Of a stretch of 64,000 bases of DNA, positions 44,655 through 56,312 are shown one piece after another. Below the pieces are notes generated by a model. The model saw only the letters and a program-made list of their open reading frames with translations. It was not told the origin of the DNA and did no database searches. Source of the DNA: JBEVJK01 sp963791325 (GTDB lineage Bacteria; Pseudomonadota; Alphaproteobacteria; Rhizobiales; Rhizobiaceae); the NCBI GenBank assembly GCA_963791325.1, contig CAWBRU010000011.1:124001-188000 (forward strand), given 5' to 3'. The stretch's first letter is position 1, and every line of letters begins with the position of its first letter. The translations under genes were made by a program, and so were the position numbers.

Positions 44655-45318
44655 AGATATCGAGCCTGCCGCCGGAGAGAATCATGCGCCGCGCGTCGAC
44701 CTGCTCCATCAGCCCGACATCATGGGTGGCAATCACCACCGCGGTTCCCAGCCGGTTGAGCTCGATGAACAGTCGGAGCAGGCGGCGGGCCAGCGGCGGG
44801 TCGACATTGCCGGTCGGCTCGTCGGCGAGGAGGATTTCAGGCTGCTCGATCAGCGCCCGCGCAATCGCGGCACGCTGCTTCTCGCCGCCCGACAGAACCG
44901 GCGGCAGCACATGCATGCGCTCGCCCAAACCGACCCATTTCAACAGCTCGGTGACGTCGTTCTTGTAGCTCGCCTCCTCGCGGCCGCGCACCCTGAGCGG
45001 CAGGGCGACATTGTCGTAGGTGGTCATGTGCTCGAGCAGGCGAAAGTCCTGGAAGACGACACCGATGCGGCGGCGCAGCATCGGCAGCTCGTGGCGTGAA
45101 ATTCGGGCGCGATCCTTGCCGAACACCGTGATCAGGCCGCGGGTCGGCCTGAGCGACAGGAACAGCAGCCTGAGCAGCGTGGTCTTGCCGGCGCCGGAAG
45201 GGCCGCTCAGAAACTGGAACGACCGCTCCGGAATCTGGAACGAGATGTCGCGGAGGATCTCCGGACCCATGCCATATCTGAGACCGACATTCTCGAAGCG
45301 GATCAAGAGGCTGCTCAC
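44647..45318 (-). CDS. ftsE: cell division ATP-binding protein FtsE
   Basis: ABC-type ATPase of the FtsEX complex (223 aa). Walker A is SGPSGAGKTTLLRLL, the Q-loop is VFQDFRLLEHMT, the signature is LSGGEKQRAAIARAL, and Walker B is LLADEPTGNVD. The start is put at GTG 45318 (SSLLIRFENVGLRYG after the initiator), which gives the usual FtsE N terminus. The frame stays open to 45714, but that stretch is non-coding in character. A CtrA-type box lies 62 bp upstream. Confidence 0.94.
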   Translation of the reverse strand: MSSLLIRFENVGLRYGMGPEILRDISFQIPERSFQFLSGPSGAGKTTLLRLLFLSLRPTRGLITVFGKDRARISRHELPMLRRRIGVVFQDFRLLEHMTTYDNVALPLRVRGREEASYKNDVTELLKWVGLGERMHVLPPVLSGGEKQRAAIARALIEQPEILLADEPTGNVDPPLARRLLRLFIELNRLGTAVVIATHDVGLMEQVDARRMILSGGRLDIYD

Positions 45319-45634
45319 CTGGGCTGCGAACGCGGCCGGCGGCCGCTTGCTGCCGAAGCCGAAGGATGGTTTCCGCGTGGTTAACCGCCGGTTAAGATTT
45401 TGCCGGCAACACGGCAAATGGCAACTTCCGATGCACGCCTGGTTTTCGGCGAAATCAAGGCCTGGCCTGTCGATGCGGGGCGCCGGCATTCGCCGTCGCG
45501 CGGAGCGGCTGGGCAGGGGATATTCGCCACGCCGCAGAGAATCGGCCTTTGCGAGGCCGGCCGCAGCGCCTAGAACGGGGTCTAAACGCTGGGCAAAGGC
45601 CCGGCGAAATGGTTGAGCGGAGACAAGCCAGTCC
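45319..45634. other. divergent intergenic region ftsE / hpt
   Basis: A 316-bp region with no convincing gene on either strand. It holds the CtrA-like box at 45381-45395 and presumably both divergent promoters. The open frames that run through it lack ribosome sites and family resemblance. Confidence 0.6.
45381..45395. promoter_or_regulatory. candidate CtrA binding site
   Basis: TTAACCGCCGGTTAA: a perfect TTAA-N7-TTAA, the full CtrA recognition pattern of Alphaproteobacteria. It is 62 bp upstream of ftsE and about 240 bp upstream of hpt-cpdR, both of which fit cell-cycle control (FtsEX at the septum; CpdR in ClpXP-dependent turnover of CtrA). Confidence 0.6.
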
Positions 45635-46180
45635 ATGCCGGTGGTGCGCGGCAAACAGATCGAAGTGCTGTTCTCCGCCTCGGCGATCGCCCGGCGCAAC
45701 CTCGAGCTCGCCAAGGAGATCGCTGCCCGCGACTACCGCGACCTGCTGGTGATCTCGATCCTGAAGGGCTCGTTCATCTTCGCCGCCGACCTGATCCGCG
45801 CCATGCACGACACCGGCCTGTCGCCGGAAGTCGAGTTCATCTTCATCTCCAGCTATGGCGCCGGCACCGCCAGCAGCGAGGTGCGGGTGCTGCGCGACAT
45901 CGACAACGAGGTTGCCGGCCGCGACGTGCTGTTGATCGACGACATCCTTGAGTCCGGCAAGACGCTGAGATTTACCCGCGAGCTGATGCTGGAGCGCGGC
46001 GCCAGAAGCGTGGCGATCGCCGTGCTGCTCGACAAGCACGGCCGTCGCCAGACCGAGCTCACGGCCGACTTCGTCGGCTTCTCCTGCCCGGACTATTTCG
46101 TCGTCGGCTACGGCATGGACGTCGGCCATGCCTTCCGCGAGCTGCCGTTCGTCGGCATCGTCGCGGGCGATGCCGGGTAA
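45635..46180 (+). CDS. hpt: hypoxanthine phosphoribosyltransferase
   Basis: Purine salvage enzyme of 181 aa, converting hypoxanthine/guanine plus PRPP to nucleotide. The PRPP-binding motif is VLLIDDILESGKTLRF; the first flexible loop ISSYGAGTASS and the base-binding DFVGFSCPDYFVVGYG are present. cpdR starts 36 bp after the stop, a known rhizobial pairing. Confidence 0.94.
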   Translation: MPVVRGKQIEVLFSASAIARRNLELAKEIAARDYRDLLVISILKGSFIFAADLIRAMHDTGLSPEVEFIFISSYGAGTASSEVRVLRDIDNEVAGRDVLLIDDILESGKTLRFTRELMLERGARSVAIAVLLDKHGRRQTELTADFVGFSCPDYFVVGYGMDVGHAFRELPFVGIVAGDAG

Positions 46181-46216
46181 AGGGATCGTCAAGGAATGGC
46201 GGCGAGTATCGCCGCC

Positions 46217-46579
46217 ATGGCCAAGATCCTGTTCGTCGACGACGATGATGCCGTCCGCACCATCACCGCCCGGGCGCTGGAGCGCGCCGGCCATGTGCTC
46301 GAACTGGCCGCCGACGGGGAGGCCGGGCTGGCCTCGATCGTCGCCTCGGGGGGCGCCTTCGACCTCGTCGTCTCCGACATCCGCATGCCGGAAATGGACG
46401 GGATCGCCATGGCCAAAGCTGCGGCCAGCCGCTATCCGGGGCTGAAGATCATCCTGATCACCGGCTATGCCGATCAGCGCGAACGGGCCGAAGATCTGGC
46501 TGGCGCCGTTGTCGACGTGGTGCAGAAGCCGTTCACGCTGGCCGAGATCAAGGAGCGCATCGGCCGCGCGCTGGGCTGA
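46217..46579 (+). CDS. cpdR: CpdR-like single-domain response regulator
   Basis: Stand-alone receiver domain (120 aa). The acidic pocket is in LFVDDDDAVR, the phospho-acceptor Asp is in VVSDIRMPEMDG, and there follow the Thr in LITGYADQRERAEDL and the Lys in VVQKPFTLAEI. The ITGYADQRERA segment and the position after hpt identify CpdR. In its unphosphorylated form CpdR directs ClpXP to CtrA and other substrates. The ATG at 46217 is used; an upstream in-frame ATG at 46196 adds seven residues. Confidence 0.88.
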   Translation: MAKILFVDDDDAVRTITARALERAGHVLELAADGEAGLASIVASGGAFDLVVSDIRMPEMDGIAMAKAAASRYPGLKIILITGYADQRERAEDLAGAVVDVVQKPFTLAEIKERIGRALG

Positions 46580-46588
46580 GAGGACGCC

Positions 46589-48517
46589 TCAGCTCGCCCG
46601 CTGCTGGCCGATTTCGGGGAAGAAACCCGGCGTGCCGAAGCGCTTGCCGAACATCATGTCGTATTCGAGATAGCGAAAATCGCGGATCACCGGGTCGAGC
46701 TCGCGCTGCTTGCCCCAATTCTCCTGCGTCTCATTGTCGGGTGCGACCAGCACGTTGCGGTCGACCACGCGATAGCGCTCGCGCACCTCGCCGAGGAAGC
46801 CGGTGTAATAAGGGTGGGTGAAGCCGGCGGTGCGCATCAGGTAATACGGGATGAAGGCCGGGCTGATCGAGCCGACATTGCGGATCGGACCGCGGCGGTT
46901 CGACCACAGCACCAGCGGCGTCTCGTGGTCGCGCCCCATCTCGGCCAGCGGTGCCTTCCGGGGCGCCACCGGCTCCTTCATGAAGCCGGTCTCGACATAA
47001 ACCGGGCCGAGTGGCGGCAGATGATCGCCGAAGAAGGCGAGAATCGTCGGCCGGCTGCGCGCCTTGGCCCATTCCATCAGCCTGCCGAGCCCTTTGTCGG
47101 CGTCCGAGGCGCCTTCGGCGTAGGTGAGCAGCGACTCGCGCGACCATGGGCTGGCCGAGGTCTCGACCGAATGGGTCGGGTCGCCATAGCGGTGCGGCTC
47201 GTAGGGGCCGTGGTTCTGCAGCGATACGGCGAAGAAGAAGAACGGGTCCTTGGTGCCGTCGGCCTGGCGGATGATCTCCTCGGTGAGCGCGGCATCCGAG
47301 GCGAGCGGCCCGCGCTTGGCCATCGGCGGCAGCTCCTCCTCCGACAGGAATTTCTGGAAGCCGAACGCGTCGTAGACGGCGCCGCGGTTCCAGAACCATT
47401 TGCCGAACGGGTGGATCGCCCGCGTTTGATAGCCCTCGCTGTCCAGAAAGGTCGCCAGAGACGGGATCTTGTGGCGCACATATTGCTGGTAGGGGATGCT
47501 GCCATAAGGCAGGAAGGCGTTGGAGAAGCCGGTCAGCGCCTCAAATTCGACATTGGCGGTCATGCCGCCGAACTCCGGCGAGAACATCGACCCGGAGCGG
47601 GTGCTGCGCACCGTCGGGATCGGGTCGGGATCGATCTTGACGCCGGGCAATTGGGTCGGATCCCAGAACGATTCGCTCATCACCACGATGATGTCCGGCT
47701 TCTCGTCGGGTGCCGTGGCAATGCTGATCGGCGTGCGCACGGAATCGATGGCGTCGGCCGAGTAGCCGGCCGGCATCGCCACATTGGCCATCGGCAGGTT
47801 GAGCGCGAACGCCAAGGTGAAGCCGTTGAAGGCGTAGTTCTCCTTCTGGTCCCACATCATCGGGATGATCTGCAGGCGATCGCGGGCCCAGGAGAAGCTG
47901 GAGTAGTCCATGATCGAGACGAAGAAGGCAAGCAGCGGCAGCGCCAGAGCCAGGCGCCAGCCACGCTCGCGCCAGCTCAGCGGAGCGGCCTTGCGCCGCC
48001 AATAGAGCCAGGCGAACACCAGGAGCGAAACGGCCCCGACCACCCCGGCGACGATCGCCACCGCGGTCCACGGCCGCTCGCGCACCAACAGCGGCAGCAG
48101 CTCGACGATCTGCGCGCCATAGAGGAAGTCGGTCGGATAGAGCGGATCGCCGAGATAATAGGCCTTCTGCTTGGAGATGAAGGCGACGCCGAGGACCAGC
48201 GGCGCGATGAACAGCAGCGCCAGATGGGCGCGCCCGAGCAAGGCGTCGAGGCTGGTCAGGAAGATCGCGAACATGACCACGGTCGTCCAGCCGGGGCGGA
48301 GCGGCTCGCGCAGAAAGGAAAGCGTGCTCTCGAAGGAGCCGCGGGAGACGATCTCCACCGCGAACACCAGAGCGACAGACAACAGCAGCGAGACCGTCAG
48401 CGAGCTGGCGATCCGCAATGCGCCCGGCATCATCTGCCGAAGCCGCCCGCGAACACGCCAAGGTGATGCCTGTGCGGCCCCGGATTTTACAGCACTACCC
48501 GCCAACGAGGCCTCCAC
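46589..48517 (-). CDS. LTA-synthase/MdoB-family membrane sulfatase (phosphoglycerol transferase type)
   Basis: The 642-aa protein has about five N-terminal membrane helices (residues 35-220) and a periplasmic sulfatase-fold domain. Metal/nucleophile landmarks are DIIVVMSESFWDPTQL (metal Glu), GGMTANVEFEALTGF (the position of the catalytic Thr is here a Thr-Ala-Asn segment), and FFGDHLPPLG near the end. The family transfers phosphoglycerol from phosphatidylglycerol to periplasmic glucans or other glycans; in rhizobia a relative modifies cyclic beta-glucans. The acceptor is unknown. A Pho-box-like repeat lies 27 bp upstream of the start. Confidence 0.86.
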   Translation of the reverse strand: MEASLAGSAVKSGAAQASPWRVRGRLRQMMPGALRIASSLTVSLLLSVALVFAVEIVSRGSFESTLSFLREPLRPGWTTVVMFAIFLTSLDALLGRAHLALLFIAPLVLGVAFISKQKAYYLGDPLYPTDFLYGAQIVELLPLLVRERPWTAVAIVAGVVGAVSLLVFAWLYWRRKAAPLSWRERGWRLALALPLLAFFVSIMDYSSFSWARDRLQIIPMMWDQKENYAFNGFTLAFALNLPMANVAMPAGYSADAIDSVRTPISIATAPDEKPDIIVVMSESFWDPTQLPGVKIDPDPIPTVRSTRSGSMFSPEFGGMTANVEFEALTGFSNAFLPYGSIPYQQYVRHKIPSLATFLDSEGYQTRAIHPFGKWFWNRGAVYDAFGFQKFLSEEELPPMAKRGPLASDAALTEEIIRQADGTKDPFFFFAVSLQNHGPYEPHRYGDPTHSVETSASPWSRESLLTYAEGASDADKGLGRLMEWAKARSRPTILAFFGDHLPPLGPVYVETGFMKEPVAPRKAPLAEMGRDHETPLVLWSNRRGPIRNVGSISPAFIPYYLMRTAGFTHPYYTGFLGEVRERYRVVDRNVLVAPDNETQENWGKQRELDPVIRDFRYLEYDMMFGKRFGTPGFFPEIGQQRAS

Positions 48518-48543
48518 CGCCGCCCGACAGAAATGTCATCGAT

Positions 48544-48561
48544 CTGTCACTCAACTGTCAC
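48544..48561 (+). promoter_or_regulatory. Pho-box-like direct repeat
   Basis: CTGTCACTCAACTGTCAC: two identical 7-mers separated by 4 bp, the geometry and sequence of a PhoB binding site. The repeat reads on the plus strand, opposite to the adjacent sulfatase gene whose start is 27 bp away, so it may either control that gene in an unusual orientation or drive a plus-strand transcript. Confidence 0.5.
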
Positions 48562-48956
48562 AAGCTAGTGGAGCGCGCAAAAAATGGAAGAGCGTGACGG
48601 AACTATGGCGGGCCCCCCGGCAAACGAGAAAGTCGCAAGAAAACCGCGATAACACTCTTTATTTCAGGGCGTTAAGTGCAAGCCGGCAAATGGGTGAAGG
48701 GGCAGTTTGTTTGTTGATCCAGGCCTATTCGCGCAACAGAGCCTATGCCGTTGTTTGGACAGGAACCTAACACTTCCGAAGAATAACTCAGGTAAACTTT
48801 GAAATGTCGCAAGTGGATGATGGATCATCACGGAAACGTCCAGTCCCGAGCATGATCAAACGATTCCAACATGCCCCACCGTCAGGCGATCTTCACGCGG
48901 GAGAATCGGGTCTACATAAGATTTGAGCGCTGTGCGCTGCCGGCCTCGCGGCGTGA

Positions 48957-48989
48957 CCGGGGGATCCCGCCATGGCAAAGATCCCCCGG
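48957..48989. other. perfect 10-bp inverted repeat (hairpin)
   Basis: CCGGGGGATC and GATCCCCCGG with a 13-base loop. There is no adjoining T-run on either strand, so it is not a classical terminator. It lies between the end of cbtA and the AT-rich promoter region of the sulfatase gene, both on the minus strand. Confidence 0.5.
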
Positions 48990-49152
48990 CCGGTGTTGTG
49001 CGGGGTATCGCAACAACGAGAGCTTGAACCGCTGTCGGACCGCACGGTTCCCGCTCTGCGCTTGCCTCATCCGAAGTTGGTAGCCCGCCTGCCGCGGCAG
49101 ATCCGGCCTGCCCGCGCCGCGGCTGCCGGCCGGTGGGTTGCGGGGCGCCGGC

Positions 49153-49899
49153 TCAGGAGGTGGCGAAGCTGCCCGGGAGCCTGGTACGGGTCGCGGCGGC
49201 AAGCTCGCGCTCGGCCAGCGCGCCGAAGCCAAGGCCGATGGATGCCCAGAGGATCAGCTGAATGCCGAGCGAGGCGGTGCGGAACTGCCACAGCAGCGCT
49301 GCGGAAAACTGTTCGGGCACCTCGTTGATGGCGGGCAGGGCGGAGGTGACGATCGCCATCGCTGCCAGAAAGGCCAGGCCCGCGACGATCACGGCATTCC
49401 AGGCGCCGAGCCGGTTCCACAGACGCCGTGCCAGCCCGACGGCGAGCACCATGGCGGCAAGTGAGAGCACGATCGTGATGAAGAACAGCTCGGTCCGGTA
49501 GGCGATGGTGTCGGGGTCGCCGACCGCGGGCGGATTGGCCGGATATTTCAGGCCGGGGACCACGATCAGCGCGAGGAAGCCGAGCAGCGCCAGCAGCGCC
49601 GAGGTGCCGCGCGGGCCGAGCGAACCAAGCCGCCCATAGGCAAACGAGAAGACGAGGGCAAACAGCCCGCCGAGGGCCGCCCCGTACACCAGCACGCCGG
49701 TCGCCAGTCCGATGCCGGCCTGCGTCGACCGGCTCACCAGCTCCGGCTCAGGCGCGTCGCCGGCGGCCTGCTCGGTCTGCTCCTCGAAGGCGATGGCACG
49801 GTCCACTTGGGGTTCGCCATAGACGCGTGCGAAGGCAAAGGCGAAAAGCCCGGCGATCAGCCCGACGATCATGCCGCGCAGCAGCAATTTGCCGACCAT
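49153..49899 (-). CDS. cobalt transporter subunit CbtA
   Basis: Integral membrane protein of 248 aa with about six helices in the CbtA arrangement (LLLRGMIVGLIAGLFAFAFA at the N terminus; Gly-rich helices and the LKYPANPPAVGDPDTI loop in the middle). It partners with CbtB 12 bp upstream; the pair is a predicted cobalt importer for cobalamin synthesis. Both are under the cobalamin riboswitch at 50165-50295. Confidence 0.9.
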   Translation of the reverse strand: MVGKLLLRGMIVGLIAGLFAFAFARVYGEPQVDRAIAFEEQTEQAAGDAPEPELVSRSTQAGIGLATGVLVYGAALGGLFALVFSFAYGRLGSLGPRGTSALLALLGFLALIVVPGLKYPANPPAVGDPDTIAYRTELFFITIVLSLAAMVLAVGLARRLWNRLGAWNAVIVAGLAFLAAMAIVTSALPAINEVPEQFSAALLWQFRTASLGIQLILWASIGLGFGALAERELAAATRTRLPGSFATS

Positions 49900-49911
49900 G
49901 ACAGGCTCTCC

Positions 49912-50121
49912 TCAGTGGCAGGGAAAGCCGAGGAGATGGCGGCCGTCATGGACGAATTCGTGTACATACTTGCCCGAGATCATCGCGGTCGCACCTTCCT
50001 CCGCGCCGACGAAATAGATCGCCAGAAGCATGAGCAGGCCGCCAAGAAGTGCCCAGGGCAGGATTTGGCCCACCGGGATCGGGACGGGCCGGACCTCCGG
50101 GGACAATGCGATGTCGGACAT
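49912..50121 (-). CDS. cobalt transporter subunit CbtB
   Basis: Small one-helix protein (69 aa): helix LPWALLGGLLMLLAIYFVG, then the His-rich C-terminal cobalt-binding motif EFVHDGRHLLGFPCH, diagnostic of CbtB. AAGGAGG lies just before the ATG at 50121, directly downstream of the cobalamin riboswitch. Confidence 0.92.
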   Translation of the reverse strand: MSDIALSPEVRPVPIPVGQILPWALLGGLLMLLAIYFVGAEEGATAMISGKYVHEFVHDGRHLLGFPCH

Positions 50122-50164
50122 GAAGACCTCCTTGGGGTTCAGCGCCCCTTTCGAGTGCGTTCGC

Positions 50165-50295
50165 GGACATGGCGGCGGTCTGACTTTCAGCGTCCCTTGG
50201 GACCCTGATCACAGTGGCGCGACCGTGCGGGATTTCCACCCGGCTTCGCCCCCATAGCGCGAGTCGACGGTAGTCCTCGGTGCTATGCCTGTCAA
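50165..50295 (-). promoter_or_regulatory. cobalamin riboswitch
   Basis: On the minus strand the leader of cbtBA contains GAAGCCGGGTGGAAATCCCG, then CACGGTCGCGCCACTGTGAT, then CTGAAAGTCAGACC, the three conserved blocks of the B12 aptamer core. The boundaries are approximate. Adenosyl- or other cobalamin binding is expected to lower cobalt-transporter expression, probably by masking the ribosome-binding site about 10 bp before the cbtB start, since no intrinsic terminator is seen. Confidence 0.88.
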
Positions 50296-50361
50296 CGAAA
50301 CCCGCGTAGACCAGACGCGGCTGCGAGCGGTCGTCGCAGACGAAGTTGCCATGGGTTGCCG

Positions 50362-50946
50362 ATGACGAAAGCGGTGCGTCTCCTCCTGGTCTCAGCCGGG
50401 CTTACCGCCGGCATGCGCCGACATCGATTTCCGCAAGACGATCCGCTGGAGGCGAGATCGCAGGCTCTCGCGCTGGCGCTCAAGGATCGGTTGCCGATGG
50501 CCGATCAGGCTCTGGCCGCCCCCGCCAGGCGGGCGAGCGAGACAGCCGCGCTCCTTGGCTTGGCGGCAACCGAGTGCCCGGAACTGCGCGACCAGAGCTT
50601 CGGCGCATGGAGCGGCATGAGCCTGAGCGAACTCCAAGCGACCGAGGGCGGGGCGCTCGCTGCCTGGACCAGCGACCCGGCCTTCGCACCGGAAGGCGGC
50701 GAATCGGTCGCCGCCGTGGCCGACCGGGCCTCGGCCTTCCTCGATCGCCTGTTGCAGGGCAGCCCCTCCGGCTGCACCATTGCCGTGACCCATCCGGCGT
50801 TCGTCAGGACAGCCATCCTGCATGTCCTTTCTGCGCCGCTGTCCGCGTTCTGGCGCCTTGACGCCGCCCCTCTTTCGCTCGCCGACCTGCGCTGCGACGG
50901 CAGGCGATGGGCGCTGCGGTCGCACGGCCTCGCTGCCGCCACCTGA
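50362..50946 (+). CDS. histidine-phosphatase-family protein with altered catalytic motif
   Basis: The 194-aa protein has the phosphoglycerate-mutase-like fold. PARRASETAALLG (phosphate-pocket Arg), FGAWSGMSLSEL, and the second His in IAVTHPAFVRTAIL are conserved. The N-terminal RHG motif should stand at VRLLLVSAGLTAGMRR but reads Ser-Ala-Gly, so the phospho-acceptor His is missing. It lies next to the cobalamin riboswitch and cbtBA, and relatives here are often annotated near cobalt/B12 genes (compare alpha-ribazole phosphatase). It is probably a non-catalytic or altered member. The ATG start at 50362 is used. Confidence 0.8.
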   Translation: MTKAVRLLLVSAGLTAGMRRHRFPQDDPLEARSQALALALKDRLPMADQALAAPARRASETAALLGLAATECPELRDQSFGAWSGMSLSELQATEGGALAAWTSDPAFAPEGGESVAAVADRASAFLDRLLQGSPSGCTIAVTHPAFVRTAILHVLSAPLSAFWRLDAAPLSLADLRCDGRRWALRSHGLAAAT

Positions 50947-50961
50947 CCCAATGGCTAATTG

Positions 50962-50981
50962 ACATAAACATATCTTTATGT
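50962..50981. promoter_or_regulatory. candidate SahR operator upstream of metH
   Basis: ACATAAACATATCTTTATGT, an imperfect 20-bp palindrome (arms ACATAA / TTATGT, inner ATAT), 41 bp before the metH ATG. It resembles the AT-rich palindrome bound by SahR, the ArsR-family sensor of S-adenosylhomocysteine that controls metH and related genes in Proteobacteria (recalled). No sahR gene is in the window. Confidence 0.55.
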
Positions 50982-51022
50982 GATCATGTCTAGCATTCAA
51001 GTGACCAGGAAGGGTCCGACCG

Positions 51023-54805
<3,783 letters not shown>

Positions 54806-54902
54806 GCCCGTCATCGGGTTCGAATTGTGCCGACAGCCGACCCCGATCCGCAAGCCTGCGATTTTTGCGGGCCCATCTGGAATATCGCGATGCGGAAAGC
54901 CG

Positions 54903-54989
54903 TGGTGCCCCTGGCCGGGATCGAACCAGCACGCCCGTGAAGGCAACAGATTTTGAGTTTGCCGCGTCTACCAATTCCGCCACAGGGGC
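54903..54989 (-). tRNA. tRNA-Leu (anticodon CAA)
   Basis: The minus strand starts GCCCCTGTGGCGGAATTGG and ends CAGGGGCACCA; the CCA end is encoded. The 7-bp acceptor stem pairs fully, the D arm is GCG...CGC, the anticodon loop is CTCAAAA (anticodon CAA), a long variable arm (TGCC...GGGC) marks a class II leucine tRNA, and the T loop is TTCGATC. The anticodon stem GCAAA / TCTGT contains an A-C mismatch at the expected 30-40 pair, which is unusual. Confidence 0.93.
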
Positions 54990-55172
54990 CCTGCCCTGGA
55001 TGGGCGGGAACGGGGAGCGCACTACACGGCCTGCCCGGCGCTCGTCAACCCATCCGCCTCGCCCACCGCAACGCCTCCGGCATCGGCGGCCGACCGCTTG
55101 TGCGACCGCGGCGCCTCTTGTGCAACGCGGCAAGTCTGCCTAGACACCCAGCCGATCCACCGAGGGGCAGGG

Positions 55173-55760
55173 ATGCTGCGCAGACTTTATGACTGGACGC
55201 TGTCGCTGGCTGCGCGCAAATCGGCCGAATGGTGGCTGGCCGCCATCGCCTTTGTCGAGAGCTCCGTGTTCCTGGTGCCGGCCGATGTGCTGTTCCTGCC
55301 GATGGCGCTGTCGCGGCCGGACCGCGCCTACCGCTACGCGCTGATCGCCACGGTCGCTTCGGTGCTCGGCGGCATCGCCGGCTGGTTCATCGGCCACTTT
55401 GCCTACGAAGCGATCGCCAGGCCGATCCTGGAATTCTACGGCAAATACGACGAGTTCGAAGCGCTGCGGCAGTCGAGCGGGCTGGGATTCGTGCTGCTGA
55501 TGCTGATCACCTCCGGGCTGGCGCATCTGCCGCCGATCAAGGTGGTCACCATTCTGTCGGGCGTGATCGGGGTCAATCTGTGGATCTTCGTGCTGTCGGC
55601 GATCGTGGCGCGCGGCGCCCGTTTCCTGTTCCTGGCCTGGCTGCTCAGGACCTACGGCGAATCGATCCGCCATTTCATCGAGAACCGGCTGGGGCTGATT
55701 GCCGGGCTTGCAGCCGGCGCCCTGATTTTGCTCTATCTGGCCGTCAGGCTGTGGCATTGA
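55173..55760 (+). CDS. YqaA/DedA-like membrane protein
   Basis: The 195-aa SNARE-associated (DedA-like) inner-membrane protein begins MLRRLYDWTLSLAARKSAEW. The family pattern follows in FVESSVFLVPADVLFLPMAL, GGIAGWFIGHFAYEAI and ITSGLAHLPPIKVVTILSG. The YqaA subgroup is shorter than DedA; a phospholipid flippase-like or export-related role is possible but not shown. The start at 55173 follows GAGGGGCAGG. dsbB starts 36 bp downstream. Confidence 0.88.
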   Translation: MLRRLYDWTLSLAARKSAEWWLAAIAFVESSVFLVPADVLFLPMALSRPDRAYRYALIATVASVLGGIAGWFIGHFAYEAIARPILEFYGKYDEFEALRQSSGLGFVLLMLITSGLAHLPPIKVVTILSGVIGVNLWIFVLSAIVARGARFLFLAWLLRTYGESIRHFIENRLGLIAGLAAGALILLYLAVRLWH

Positions 55761-55796
55761 CGGCAGCCTATCGCCCGTCCGATCGGAGATCCCGCC

Positions 55797-56312
55797 ATGG
55801 CCGCCGTCGCGTCCGACCCCATCTCCCGCCGGCAGGCCTTGCTCGCCGCCATCCTGGGCATCGCCATGCTTGTTACCGTCGGCGGCGCGCTCTCGCTTCA
55901 GCATCTCGGCGGCTACATCCCGTGCAAGCTCTGCCTCGAGCAGCGCACACCTTATTATGTCGGGGTGCCGCTGATGGCGCTGGCCTGGCTGACGGCCTGG
56001 CGGGGCCGGCGGCGCGCGGTGACGCGGCTCCTCTTTGCCGCCGCTGCGGCGCTGATGGCCTACGGCCTCTATCTGGCCATCTACCATGCCGGGGTCGAAT
56101 GGGCGTGGTGGCCGGGCCCGACCGATTGCAGCGCGGTTCCCACGATCGAGACCGGCGGCAAGGGCGTGCTCGACACCATCAACACCGTGGTGCCGCCGTC
56201 GTGCGACAAGGCGGCGCTGCGCATCCTCGGACTCTCGCTCGCCGGCTGGAACGCCATCGTCAGCTCGGTTCTGGCCGCCGTGGCGCTGCGCGCCGCCGCC
56301 ATCCGGGACTAA
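55797..56312 (+). CDS. disulfide bond formation protein DsbB
   Basis: Four-helix inner-membrane quinone-dependent oxidase of DsbA (171 aa). The first redox pair is CKLC (IPCKLCLEQRTPYY, near residue 43), and the second pair is split as DCSAVP and PPSCDKAA in the second periplasmic loop. The stop overlaps the stop of the convergent HNH gene. Confidence 0.93.
   Translation: MAAVASDPISRRQALLAAILGIAMLVTVGGALSLQHLGGYIPCKLCLEQRTPYYVGVPLMALAWLTAWRGRRRAVTRLLFAAAAALMAYGLYLAIYHAGVEWAWWPGPTDCSAVPTIETGGKGVLDTINTVVPPSCDKAALRILGLSLAGWNAIVSSVLAAVALRAAAIRD

Larger units (their letters stand above)
48518..49152. other. 635-bp intergenic region with Pho-box-like repeat and hairpin
   Basis: No convincing protein gene on either strand; the frames that cross it are short and lack family features. 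The left 350 bp is clearly more AT-rich than its surroundings, as expected of promoter sequence. It holds the direct repeat at 48544 and a strong hairpin at 48957. A small RNA is possible. Confidence 0.5.

Noticed and set aside
45319..45714. N-terminal extension of ftsE
   Set aside because: Frame is open, but the added residues have no ABC-domain character and cover the divergent promoter region with the CtrA-type box.
48871..49083. 70-aa plus-strand frame in the large intergenic gap
   Set aside because: No ribosome-binding site, random composition, crosses the hairpin; no family recognised.
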